Assembly (NCBI GenBank): GCA_020633435.1
Contig: JACKDP010000001.1
Span: 558,001 to 622,000, forward strand
DNA length: 64,000 bases
Direction: 5' to 3'
DNA from: Myxococcales bacterium
Lineage (GTDB): Bacteria > Myxococcota_A > Bradymonadia > UBA7976 > UBA1532
Positions within the stretch are counted from its first letter, which is position 1. The number at the start of each line of letters is the position of its first letter. The notes under the pieces are model-generated. The model searched no databases, was not told where the DNA came from, and worked only from the letters and a program-made list of their open reading frames with translations. Of this stretch, positions 1 to 8,911 are shown in pieces. A program made the position numbers and the translations under genes.

Positions 1-1953
1 GCCCAGCGGACGCTGATGACGATGGTGCTGCGGAAGCTGCTGGCCTCGTCGTCCTTCGCCATCGGCGGCACCCTCGACGGCCTGTTGTACCGCCTCCGGC
101 AAGTGCAAGAGGACGTGCGCAAGGGCACCGCGGTCGCCCTGCACGATGCCGTGGAGGACGACTTCGAGACGGTGGACGAGATCGAGGACGACTGGGAGGA
201 GGACGAGGCCACCGACGCCAACGGCGACGACATCGACCCCGCCCTGCTGGCCGACGAGATCGCCATCATCGAGGCGTGCTCCAAGCTCGCCGCGGGCATC
301 CATTCCAACGCCAAGGGCGACGCCCTCCTGCGGGCACTCGCGCAGGCGTTCGAGCAGGCCGAGGCCGTGGGCGCCGCGAAGAAGGCGGTGGTGTTCACGG
401 AGTCCCGGCGCACGCAGGACTACCTGTACCGGCTGCTGACCGCGAACGGCTACGAGGGCCGCGTCGTGATGATCAACGGCAGCAACAACGACGAGGCCGC
501 CAAGGCCGTCTACGCGGAGTGGATGACCCGGCACGCGGACGACGGGGTGCCCACCGGCGCCCGCGCCGTCGATGTCCGGGCCGCCATCACCGAAGCGTTC
601 AAGACCGACGCCACCATCCTGCTGGCGACCGAGGCCGCCGCGGAAGGCGTCAACCTCCAGTTCTGCTCCCTGGTCTTCAACTACGACTTGCCCTGGAACC
701 CCCAGCGGGTCGAGCAGCGGATCGGGCGCTGCCACCGCTACGGCCAGACCCATGACGTGGTGGTCGTCAACTTCGTCAACGAGCGCAACGCCGCCGACCG
801 CCGCGTCCTCGACCTGCTGTCCGAGAAGTTCAGGCTGTTCGAGGGGGTCTTCGGCGCCTCCGACGAGGTGCTCGGCGCCATCGAGTCCGGCGTGGACATC
901 GAGCGGCGCATCGCGGCCATCTACCAGGGCTGCCGCACCGCCGAGGACATCGCCGCCGCCTTCGACGACCTGCGGGCCGACCTCGACGAGCAGATCACCG
1001 CGCAGATGAGCGAGACGCGGCAGCGCCTGCTCGACCACTTCGACGAGGACGTGCAGGCCCGCCTCCGCGTCCACCGCGACCTGGCCCAGGCGTCGCTCGA
1101 CGAGAGGGGCCGGATGCTGTTGAACCTCACCCGGCACGAGCTTGGGGACGACGCCTCCTTCGCACCTGACCGGCCCCGGTTCGAGTACCACGGCACCGCG
1201 GCTCGTCGCGGGTGGTACAGCCTCGACTGGAAGGCGGCGGACGCCGAGGGCCTGGTCTTCTACCGCATCGACCACCCCCTCGCGCAGGGCATCGTCGAGC
1301 AGGCCCGCCAGCGACAGCTTCCCGTGCAGCACCTGGCCTTCGACTACGGCGCCTACGGCACGTCGGTCGCGGTGCTGGAGCCGTACATCGGTCGCCGGGG
1401 CTGGCTGGCGTGCAGCCTGCTGACGGTGAACTCGGTGGCCGACGAGCAGTTCGTCGTCCTGGCCGCGGTGACCGACGACGGCGAGGTGCTCGACGCCGAG
1501 TGGTGCCGACGCCTCATGCGCATCGGAGCCGCCGCCGAGGGAACGCCCGAGGCGCCCGCGGATCTGGAGCCCGCGGTCACCGGCCAGGTCGAAGGCCACC
1601 TGCGCGACGTGGAGGCCCGCAACGGGCGCTACTTCGACGCCGAGGTGTCGAAACTCGACCGCTGGTCAGACGACCTCAAGCTCGGCCTGGAGCGGGAGTT
1701 GAAGGACTTGGACGCCGAGATCCGGGCGAAGCGCAAGGAGTCCGCGGTCGCCATCTCACTGGCGGACAAGCTCACGGCGCAGCGGGACATCAAGGCGCTG
1801 GAGCAGCGCCGGAACCGCAAGCGGCGGGATCTGTACGAGGAACAGGACAAGATCGACGAGCAACGGGCAGCACTCATCGACGGGATCGAGCGGCAGCTTC
1901 GCACCACACATGCGGTGCAGCGCCTGTTCACCGTCCGGTGGAGCATCCGATAG
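1..1953 (+). CDS. SNF2/HepA-type helicase, C-terminal part (5' truncated by window edge)
   Basis: The frame is open from base 1, so the N-terminal helicase lobe lies outside the window. The visible 650 residues hold the second RecA lobe. There is a motif IV-like strand (AVVFTESRRTQDYL), then ATEAAAEGVNLQ, and motif VI VEQRIGRCHRYGQ at visible residues 237-249, the typical SNF2/HepA arginine-finger pattern. A very acidic insert sits near residues 50-80. The last 170 residues are charged and probably coiled coil. The next gene, a DNA methyltransferase, starts 8 bases after the stop, with its ribosome site overlapping the stop codon, so the two are one operon. By family knowledge this is an ATP-driven DNA translocase. 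DrmD of DISARM is a comparable methylase-linked SNF2 helicase. The role in restriction is inferred. Confidence 0.85.
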   Translation, partial: AQRTLMTMVLRKLLASSSFAIGGTLDGLLYRLRQVQEDVRKGTAVALHDAVEDDFETVDEIEDDWEEDEATDANGDDIDPALLADEIAIIEACSKLAAGIHSNAKGDALLRALAQAFEQAEAVGAAKKAVVFTESRRTQDYLYRLLTANGYEGRVVMINGSNNDEAAKAVYAEWMTRHADDGVPTGARAVDVRAAITEAFKTDATILLATEAAAEGVNLQFCSLVFNYDLPWNPQRVEQRIGRCHRYGQTHDVVVVNFVNERNAADRRVLDLLSEKFRLFEGVFGASDEVLGAIESGVDIERRIAAIYQGCRTAEDIAAAFDDLRADLDEQITAQMSETRQRLLDHFDEDVQARLRVHRDLAQASLDERGRMLLNLTRHELGDDASFAPDRPRFEYHGTAARRGWYSLDWKAADAEGLVFYRIDHPLAQGIVEQARQRQLPVQHLAFDYGAYGTSVAVLEPYIGRRGWLACSLLTVNSVADEQFVVLAAVTDDGEVLDAEWCRRLMRIGAAAEGTPEAPADLEPAVTGQVEGHLRDVEARNGRYFDAEVSKLDRWSDDLKLGLERELKDLDAEIRAKRKESAVAISLADKLTAQRDIKALEQRRNRKRRDLYEEQDKIDEQRAALIDGIERQLRTTHAVQRLFTVRWSIR

Positions 1954-1961
1954 GAGCGGGG

Positions 1962-3785
1962 ATGTCGAAGAAGACGAAGCTGGAACTGACCTGGATCGGC
2001 AAGGACAAGCGGCCCCGCCTGGAGCCGCGCATCCTGCTCGAAGATCCCGAACTGAGCTACGCCGCCGACCATCGGGTTCGGCAGGGCGACATCTTCGACA
2101 ACATGCTGATCCACGGAGACAACCTGCTGGCTTTGAAGGCGCTGGAGCAGGACTTCACCGGCGCCTTCAAGTGCGTCTACATCGACCCTCCGTTCAACAC
2201 CCAGCAGGCGTTTGAGCACTACGACGATGGCGTGGAGCACTCGGTCTGGCTGTCACTCATGCGCGAGCGCCTCTCCATCGTCCACCGGCTCATGCACCCC
2301 GAGGGGACGCTGTTCGTCCACATCGACGACAACGAGCTTGGCTACCTGATCGTCCTCCTCGACGAGGTGTTCGGGCGCACCAACCGCGTGTCCATCGTCA
2401 CATTCAAGCAGGGCTCGGCGACCGGCCACAAGGCCATCAACCCCGGCTGCGTGACGACCACGAACTTCGTGCTGATGTACGCCAAGGACAAGGCAGCCTG
2501 GAAGCCGCGGAGGGTCTTCACGGCTAGGGAGCGAGACAATCGCTACAACCAGTTCATTCCGAACATCGGCGACCACCACTCCAAGTGGCGAATCGTGACG
2601 CTGATGACCGCCTTCGCCGCCAGCCAGGGGGTCACGGAGACACAGGCCAGGGGTCTGGCTCGCAAGCAGCCCGACCAACTGGACGAGTTCGTGAAGGACA
2701 ACGGGCCGAGCGTGGTGCGTCTCGCAAGGCCGTCCTACGACGCCGTCAGCAAGGCTGCCCAGGCGCTCATCGACGAGTCGAACGCGAACCCCGAAGTGGT
2801 GTTCCACCTCCCGCGGGAGGGGCACAAGGACTTCTACTTCATCCGGGGCGAACGAATCCTGTTCTACAAGGACAAGCTCAGGGAGATCGACGGGCAGTAC
2901 GTTGCGGGTGAGCCGCTCACGACGCTCTGGGACGACCTCCTCTCCAACAACTTGCACAACGAAGGTGGGGTCAGCTTCCCCAAGGGGAAGAAGCCCGAAG
3001 CCCTGATCAAGAGGGTCATCGACCTGTCCACCGAGCCCGGTGACTGGGTGCTCGACTCGTTCGCAGGCTCGGGCACGACGGGGGCGGTGGCCCACAAGGC
3101 CGGTCGAAGGTGGGTGATGGTCGAACTCGGTGACCACTGCCATACCCATGTCCTTCCCCGGCTCCGAGCGGTTATTGACGGGGCCGATTCCAGCGGGAGC
3201 ACGCAGGCAACCCGATGGAAAGGCGGCGGCGGCTTCCGCTTCTGCCGCCTCGCGCCCTCCCTACTGGAGGAGGACAAGTGGGGCAACTGGGTCATCAACC
3301 GGGCCTACAACAAGGAGATGCTGGCGGAGGCCATGTGCAAGATCGAGGGCTTCCGCTACGAGCCGAGCCCGACCATCTTCTGGATGCACGGCCAGTCCAC
3401 CGAGACGGACTACCTCTACGTCACCACGCAGACCCTGACCCACGAGCAGTTGCAGGTCATCAGCGCGGAGGTCGGTGACGAGCGCACGTTGCTCATCTGC
3501 TGCTCGGCCTTCCGAGCGCGGCTCGACCAGTTCCCGAACCTCACGGTGAAGAAGATCCCCGCAGCGGTGCTCGAACGCTGCGAGTGGGGCAAGGACGACT
3601 ACTCGCTGAACGTCCAGACGGTCATGGGAGAGGAGCCCGAGGCGCCCGAGCCTGAACCCGACCAGTCCGCGGGCGCCACCGTGCCGCCGCCATCGTCGAA
3701 GAAGCGCAAGGGCCGCAAGCCGAAGATGCAGGAGTTGCCGCTGTTCGCCGCGGCCCACCATGGCAAGTCGGGAGGTGACCAGTGA
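1962..3785 (+). CDS. Site-specific N6-adenine DNA methyltransferase (type III Mod-like, beta class)
   Basis: The 607-residue protein has catalytic motif IV DPPF at residues 75-78 ahead of the SAM-binding motif FAGSGTT at 367-373. This order defines beta-class amino-methyltransferases such as type III Mod subunits. The region between them probably includes target recognition. It should methylate adenine in a specific sequence and so mark host DNA against the nuclease encoded downstream. The start is ATG at 1962 with TAGGAG just upstream. The stop overlaps the next start as GTGA, giving translational coupling. The C-terminus is a basic tail followed by QELPLF, which loosely resembles a sliding-clamp-binding peptide. 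The family is clear; the target site cannot be read from sequence. Confidence 0.93.
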   Translation: MSKKTKLELTWIGKDKRPRLEPRILLEDPELSYAADHRVRQGDIFDNMLIHGDNLLALKALEQDFTGAFKCVYIDPPFNTQQAFEHYDDGVEHSVWLSLMRERLSIVHRLMHPEGTLFVHIDDNELGYLIVLLDEVFGRTNRVSIVTFKQGSATGHKAINPGCVTTTNFVLMYAKDKAAWKPRRVFTARERDNRYNQFIPNIGDHHSKWRIVTLMTAFAASQGVTETQARGLARKQPDQLDEFVKDNGPSVVRLARPSYDAVSKAAQALIDESNANPEVVFHLPREGHKDFYFIRGERILFYKDKLREIDGQYVAGEPLTTLWDDLLSNNLHNEGGVSFPKGKKPEALIKRVIDLSTEPGDWVLDSFAGSGTTGAVAHKAGRRWVMVELGDHCHTHVLPRLRAVIDGADSSGSTQATRWKGGGGFRFCRLAPSLLEEDKWGNWVINRAYNKEMLAEAMCKIEGFRYEPSPTIFWMHGQSTETDYLYVTTQTLTHEQLQVISAEVGDERTLLICCSAFRARLDQFPNLTVKKIPAAVLERCEWGKDDYSLNVQTVMGEEPEAPEPEPDQSAGATVPPPSSKKRKGRKPKMQELPLFAAAHHGKSGGDQ

Positions 3786-6700
3786 ACCGCCTCGTCAACA
3801 CCATCTCGGGTCGTCTGAGCCTCCGGCCCCCGCAGCGCCAGTCGCTGGAGATCCTCGACCGCATCTGCGAGATCGCTGACCCGACCAAGGCGACCGATCT
3901 CGCAACCGCGCTCGGGATCATCAAGTCCGAGTACCCGTCGGTCACCGACTTCGAGCGGGACTTCCCCTCGCTGTGCTTCGCCCTCGCCACCGGCGTCGGC
4001 AAGACCCGGCTCATGGGCGCCTTCATCAGCTACCTCTACCTGACCAAGCGAAGCCGCCACTTCTTCGTGCTGGCGCCCAACCTGACCATCTACAACAAGC
4101 TGATCGCCGACTTCACCCCCGGCACGCCCAAGTACGTCTTCCAGGGGATCTCGGAGTTCGTGACCGCCCCGCCGGTCATCATCACCGGCGACAACTACGA
4201 GAGCGGCGTCGGCGTCCGAGAGGAGGCCCGGCGCCAGATGGGCCTGTTCCGGCCCGGCGGCGAGGATGCCGTCCACATCAACGTCTTCAACATCAGCAAG
4301 TTCAACAAGGACACGGGGGGCAGGAAGGGCTCGCCCAGGATGCGGCGCCTGTCGGAGTACATCGGTGAGAGCTACTTCGACTACCTGGCCGGGCTCGACG
4401 ACCTGGTGGTGCTCATGGACGAGGCCCACCGCTACCGCGCCGACGCGGGTATGAAGGCCATCAACGAGTTGAAGCCCATCTTGGGCCTGGAGTTGACGGC
4501 GACCCCCTTCACCGAGTCGGCGAAGGGGCCGGTGGCCTTCGGCAACGCCATCTACGCCTACTCGCTGGCCGAGGCCATCGTGGACGGGTTCGTGAAGGAG
4601 CCCGCGGTCGCCACCCGCAAGGACTTCGACGCCAGCCAACTCGACGACGCGAAGTTGGAACGCATCAAGCTGGAGGACGGCGTGCGCTTGCACGAGCAGG
4701 TCAAGGCCGACCTCCAAGCCTACGCCGCCAACACCGGGCGCCCCTACGTCAAGCCGTTCATGCTGGTCATCGCCCGCGACACGACGCACGCCTCGGCCCT
4801 GATCGACCTGTTCAAGTCCGAGACGTTCTTCGAGGGGCGCTACGCCGACCGCGTGATCGAGGTTCACTCGGCCCTCAAGGGCGAGGAGAAGGAGGAGACG
4901 GTTGAGCGGCTGCTGGCCGTGGAAGACCCCGCCGAGCAGACGGAGATCGTCATCCACGTCAACATGCTCAAGGAGGGGTGGGACGTAACGAACCTCTACA
5001 CCATCGTCCCGCTGCGGGCCGCCAACGCCCGCACCCTCATCGAGCAGTCCATCGGTCGCGGCCTGCGGCTGCCCTACGGCAAGCGTGTCCGCAAGTACGG
5101 CCTGCCCCCCACCCACCCTGCCGACCGGCTCACCATCGTCGCCCACGACAAGTTCCAAGAGATCGTGGACGAGGCCAACCGCGGTGACTCCATCATCCGC
5201 CGCATCGACACCATCTACATCGACCCGGAGGAGGCCGCCGACGCTCCGAAGCCGGTCGAGGTGCCCCCGCTGGTCGAGCAGATTCTTGGCGGAGCCGACC
5301 GGCCTACGGTGCCGGGCCTCGGCCCCGCCCCCGCGGGTGACCCGGCCCAGGGCACCGCCCCCACCCTGCCGACCAAGAAGACGCCGACGTTCCTGACGCC
5401 CACGGCGAAGGCGGTGGCGAAGGCGACGCTGACGGCGATCACCAAGAAGACCACGTTGCCGTCGGCGAAGACGCTTCTGCAACCGGAGCAGCAGAAGAAG
5501 CTGGTCGAGGAGGTGAAGGCGCAACTTCCCGACCAGCAGGAGCTACCGGGCATCGAGTCGGAGATCGAGGAGGTCGTCAAGCAGGCCACCGAAGCCTACG
5601 TTGACCTCTCCATCGACATCCCCGAGGTGACCGTCGTGCCCACCGGCGAGGTCACCATCGTCTACGCCGACTTCGACCTCGACACGTCCAAGCTGCCTGC
5701 GCTCCAGCCCGTCGAGCGGGACATCTACATCCAACACCTGGCGAGCCACGAGCAGCAGCAGTTGTCTTCCGGCGGTGGTGGTGTCGGCTACGAGCGGCGC
5801 CTGGAAGATCACGTTGTCCGGGCGCTCATCGACTTCGACGACGTGGACTACGACGGCAACGCCGACCTGCTCTACAAGCTCGCGGGCCAGATGGTCGCCC
5901 ACCTCCAGGGCTACCTGCCCGACGAGGAGGCCGTGAAGAACGTGCTGGTCTACTACCAGTCGCGGATCGGCAACCTCGTCCACGGCCAGATGCTGGCCCA
6001 CCGGCACGAGTTGACGACCGGCTACGAGGTGAAGGTGCTGTCCGGGCACCGTCCGCTCCAGCCCTCGGTGATCAAGCTCAAGCCGAGCGAGTCCCCCCGG
6101 AACTTCCGGGCGCCGGTGGACGACAAGCGCCGCATCCCGCAGATGGTGTTCGGCGGCTTCTCGAAGTGCTTGTACCCGCTCCAGAAGTTCCACTCGGACT
6201 CGGAGCGCCGGTTCGCGGTGCTGCTGGAGATGGACAAGGCCGTGCAGAAGTGGGTGAAGCCTGCGCGGGCGAACTTCCAGATCGTCCTCAAGGGCGGCTC
6301 GCTCTACGAGCCGGACTTCGTGGTCGAGGCCGACGACGCCTTCTACATCGCCGAGGTCAAGGCCGAGGGCATGGTGCAGGAGGCCGACGTGCTGGCGAAG
6401 GCCGAGGCCGCCGCGGTGTGGTGCAGGTCGGCGACGCAGGAGGGGGCGGGCGCCAAGCCCTGGCACTACCTGCTCATCCCCGCGGACAAGATCGCCGAGA
6501 ACGCCTCGTTGGCGTGGCTGGCGAAGCAGTACGAGCACAAGGCCAGCGCCCCCGCCGAGGTCGTGTCCGAGGACGCGGGCGCCAAGGTGCTGCCGTTCAA
6601 GAAGCTGGAGGGCACGGAGATCAGGCCCTTCGAGAACTGCGTGCCGCTCTACGCCGACCTCAGGATCGCCGCGGGCCGCTTCGGCGAGGAGCTGGCCGTG

Positions 6701-7102
6701 GACGCGGTGCCCCAGCAGGGCGAGGTGGAGAACCCCGAGGACTACGAGTGGGTCGCCTACCGGGGGAGTTCCCGGCCCCGTCGCGGCCTGTTCGTAGCCC
6801 AGGTGGTCGGCGAGTCCATGAACAAGCGCATCCCCAACGGCGCCTGGTGCGTGTTCAACCTCGAACACGGGGCCGATGGCGAAGGTGAGATCGTCCTCGC
6901 CCGGCACGACGAGATCCACGACGGCGACCTCGGCCAGTTCACCGTGAAGTTCTACCAGCGCGAGGTGCTCGACGACGACGGCGTGCGGATCACGCTGCGG
7001 CCCTCGTCCAGCGACCCGCAGTTCAAGAAGCCCATCGTGCTGGAGAACCTGGCCGAGGGCGACCTGCGGATCGTGGCCGAGTTCGTCGAGGTGCTGCGGT
7101 AG
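3782..7102 (+). CDS. DEAH helicase / PD-(D/E)xK nuclease with C-terminal S24 (LexA-like) peptidase domain
   Basis: This 1106-residue protein resembles a type III restriction (Res) subunit. Walker A is ATGVGKT with Lys74, the Walker B box is DEAH at 213-216, motif III is LTATPF and motif VI is SIGRGLRLP. A Pro/Thr/Lys-rich linker covers roughly residues 500-590. A nuclease motif follows: Asp845, then EVK with Glu858 and Lys860 (PD-x12-ExK). Residues about 960-1100 look like a LexA/UmuD/S24 domain: GESM with Ser1012 and TVK with Lys1056, correctly ordered for the Ser-Lys dyad. Translation starts at a GTG that overlaps the methyltransferase stop. The helicase and nuclease are expected to cut unmodified DNA. 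The peptidase fusion is unusual and suggests self-cleavage or damage-responsive control, which is inference. Confidence 0.9.
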   Translation: MNRLVNTISGRLSLRPPQRQSLEILDRICEIADPTKATDLATALGIIKSEYPSVTDFERDFPSLCFALATGVGKTRLMGAFISYLYLTKRSRHFFVLAPNLTIYNKLIADFTPGTPKYVFQGISEFVTAPPVIITGDNYESGVGVREEARRQMGLFRPGGEDAVHINVFNISKFNKDTGGRKGSPRMRRLSEYIGESYFDYLAGLDDLVVLMDEAHRYRADAGMKAINELKPILGLELTATPFTESAKGPVAFGNAIYAYSLAEAIVDGFVKEPAVATRKDFDASQLDDAKLERIKLEDGVRLHEQVKADLQAYAANTGRPYVKPFMLVIARDTTHASALIDLFKSETFFEGRYADRVIEVHSALKGEEKEETVERLLAVEDPAEQTEIVIHVNMLKEGWDVTNLYTIVPLRAANARTLIEQSIGRGLRLPYGKRVRKYGLPPTHPADRLTIVAHDKFQEIVDEANRGDSIIRRIDTIYIDPEEAADAPKPVEVPPLVEQILGGADRPTVPGLGPAPAGDPAQGTAPTLPTKKTPTFLTPTAKAVAKATLTAITKKTTLPSAKTLLQPEQQKKLVEEVKAQLPDQQELPGIESEIEEVVKQATEAYVDLSIDIPEVTVVPTGEVTIVYADFDLDTSKLPALQPVERDIYIQHLASHEQQQLSSGGGGVGYERRLEDHVVRALIDFDDVDYDGNADLLYKLAGQMVAHLQGYLPDEEAVKNVLVYYQSRIGNLVHGQMLAHRHELTTGYEVKVLSGHRPLQPSVIKLKPSESPRNFRAPVDDKRRIPQMVFGGFSKCLYPLQKFHSDSERRFAVLLEMDKAVQKWVKPARANFQIVLKGGSLYEPDFVVEADDAFYIAEVKAEGMVQEADVLAKAEAAAVWCRSATQEGAGAKPWHYLLIPADKIAENASLAWLAKQYEHKASAPAEVVSEDAGAKVLPFKKLEGTEIRPFENCVPLYADLRIAAGRFGEELAVDAVPQQGEVENPEDYEWVAYRGSSRPRRGLFVAQVVGESMNKRIPNGAWCVFNLEHGADGEGEIVLARHDEIHDGDLGQFTVKFYQREVLDDDGVRITLRPSSSDPQFKKPIVLENLAEGDLRIVAEFVEVLR

Positions 7103-7124
7103 ACCGGCATGTAGGAGAAAGGAC

Positions 7125-7526
7125 GTGAAGCAAGAGAACCTTGACGACCTCGTCGCCGCGGTGCTGGCCGTCAACAGCTACTCCATCGAGAAGGCGTGGG
7201 CGCTTCTCCCAAAGCTGCGTGAGGCAGGGCTGACGACGCCTGTGACCTTCCCTACGGATCTCGGACCGGCGACCGTCAAGCTCGCGTCGGCGGGGTACGA
7301 CCGCGGGTTGCTCACGGAGATGTTCGCCAAGCGCCTGCTCGGCCTCATGCAGGAGGCCGGGTCCGGGGCGCTGGACGAACTGGACGCCTTCGTCGAGGCC
7401 GACCGCAAGGACGACGCGGTGGCTCTGCTGGTGACCGTGCCGGGGATCGGCCCGAAGGTGGCCCGGACCGCCTGGGAGTTGCTCCGTTCGGGACGGGGCG
7501 CAGCGGGCGCAGCGAGCAAATCCTGA
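7125..7526 (+). CDS. Small helix-hairpin-helix protein (HhH-GPD/EndoIII-like fragment)
   Basis: A 133-residue protein starting at GTG 7125 behind an AGGAGA site, 22 bases after the helicase-nuclease gene, so probably the fourth gene of that operon. Near the C-terminus is a helix-hairpin-helix, VPGIGPKVARTA, with Lys111 where endonuclease III has its catalytic lysine. The protein ends before the aspartate that HhH-GPD glycosylases need, so it is more likely a DNA-binding accessory than a full glycosylase. The helical N-terminal part also resembles the HhH-GPD fold. Function in the cassette is unknown. It could instead be a truncated repair gene carried along. Confidence 0.7.
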   Translation: MKQENLDDLVAAVLAVNSYSIEKAWALLPKLREAGLTTPVTFPTDLGPATVKLASAGYDRGLLTEMFAKRLLGLMQEAGSGALDELDAFVEADRKDDAVALLVTVPGIGPKVARTAWELLRSGRGAAGAASKS

Positions 7527-7603
7527 TCCCTTAGTTTCGAGCATTACTTGGGGTGAGGGATTTGCTCGCTTGCCTGGGTAGCGTGCCTCGCAGGAGGTGC
7601 AAC

Positions 7604-8911
7604 ATGCCCAACTTCCCGAGCCGCATCGACATCGCCAACTCGCCCGAGTATTTCCCGATCACGGCGCTCATCGCCGCGGGCCTGTGGCCCGACCTGACTC
7701 CGCCCGCCAAGGCCCTGCTGCCCGTCCTGTGGGACTTCCACCGGGAGTACCCCGACGCCTGCCACCCGAACCGGAAGACCCTCGCCCGGCTGTCGGGCAT
7801 CAGCCCGCCCTCCGTGTCGAACGCCCTGACGGTGCTGGAGGACATCGGCATCGTGCAGACGATCCAGACGCCGGGGCCGAGGCCGAACACCTACAAGCTC
7901 AAGTGGACGAATCTCCGGGCGCCGAAGAAGGCTGCCGCCGACACCGGATCGCCCTACCGGCGTCCGAGTGCGGACTGGGAACTGCACATGGGGACTGACG
8001 CCGAGGGCCATGCGGTCGCCAAGTACGAGCGCAAGGGGGGTGGGCTCCACCGCATGTCCGACGGCTGCTTCATCCGGGGCCAGGTCGAGATGGTGATCCA
8101 CGACCTGCTCGTGGCCTGGGGCGTTCCCCACTGGTCGGAGGTCGGGTACTGCGACCTCGGCATCAAGCTCCGGCACGCGAAGTCCGGCGACCTCAACCGG
8201 CAGGCCACCGTGGACTTCGTGGTGGCGCCGGGCTTGCTCGTCGAGCGCCTCGGCCTGCCAGCGACCCAGGGGTCGGCGAAGAAGTACCGGGCCAAGTCCG
8301 CCGCGAAGATGAAGGCCGCCCGGAAGGCCGGGTGGACGGTGCTGACCATCGAGCCTGACCAGCGGCCCGGCGACTGGCTGCTGGAGCCCATCAGGAAGGC
8401 GTGGGCCGACGCGACCATCGACGAGGCGACCCGCCTCCGGCGGCTCCTCCAAGGCGCTGGGAAGCACGAGGAGTCGCACGGTCCGAGCCGGAAGCTCGAC
8501 GCCCACATCGAAGATGCGAAGGCCCGGCTGGCGGGCAAGAAGGAGCCCCGCAAGAGCCGCGGCCTGACCATGCAGAAGCGCGGCGAACATGGGTTCCCCG
8601 TGACGTACCGCTGCGACCCCATCATCGTGCTGATGGAGCAGGCCCGCCCCGCACCCGAGCCCGAGGATGACCTCGACGACTGGTTCGACGAGGTGCCGAG
8701 CGCCTACGAGCCGCAGCGCCCGCCCGACCTGCCCGCTCCCGACGAGAGGATGCTCGGGCGGCTCCGCGACCTGGACGACGAGATCGCCGACCTCGACGAC
8801 CAGATGGCGGCCCTCGACGATGACAGCGACGACTACCAGGCCCTGCTGACGCAGAAGTGGGAACTCGAAGGGAAGAAGGGCGACCTGGAGGCCCAGTGCT
8901 ACATGCGGTGA
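7604..8911 (+). CDS. Winged-helix protein with a putative PD-(D/E)xK-like C-terminal domain
   Basis: The start is ATG 7604, with AGGAGG 6-7 bases upstream; the frame is open further upstream but lacks such a site. Residues 30-105 form a winged helix (KTLARLSGISPPSVSNALTVLEDIG), as in phage and plasmid replication or regulatory proteins. Residues 155-255 look like a small restriction-endonuclease fold: Glu162, Glu179, VDFVV with Asp204, LLVE with Glu214, then YRAKSAAKMKAARKAGW and a final VLTIEPD strand. The usual ExK lysine is not in place and may be replaced by Lys231. The tail is acidic and helical. Its position between the restriction cassette and the recombinases suggests a mobile-element role. 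The nuclease assignment is inference. Confidence 0.7.
   Translation: MPNFPSRIDIANSPEYFPITALIAAGLWPDLTPPAKALLPVLWDFHREYPDACHPNRKTLARLSGISPPSVSNALTVLEDIGIVQTIQTPGPRPNTYKLKWTNLRAPKKAAADTGSPYRRPSADWELHMGTDAEGHAVAKYERKGGGLHRMSDGCFIRGQVEMVIHDLLVAWGVPHWSEVGYCDLGIKLRHAKSGDLNRQATVDFVVAPGLLVERLGLPATQGSAKKYRAKSAAKMKAARKAGWTVLTIEPDQRPGDWLLEPIRKAWADATIDEATRLRRLLQGAGKHEESHGPSRKLDAHIEDAKARLAGKKEPRKSRGLTMQKRGEHGFPVTYRCDPIIVLMEQARPAPEPEDDLDDWFDEVPSAYEPQRPPDLPAPDERMLGRLRDLDDEIADLDDQMAALDDDSDDYQALLTQKWELEGKKGDLEAQCYMR

Noticed and set aside
3599..5524. Long minus-strand open frame opposite the helicase-nuclease gene
   Set aside because: It is Leu/Arg/Gly-rich with no motifs, and the plus strand carries all helicase motifs. 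It is a product of high GC content.
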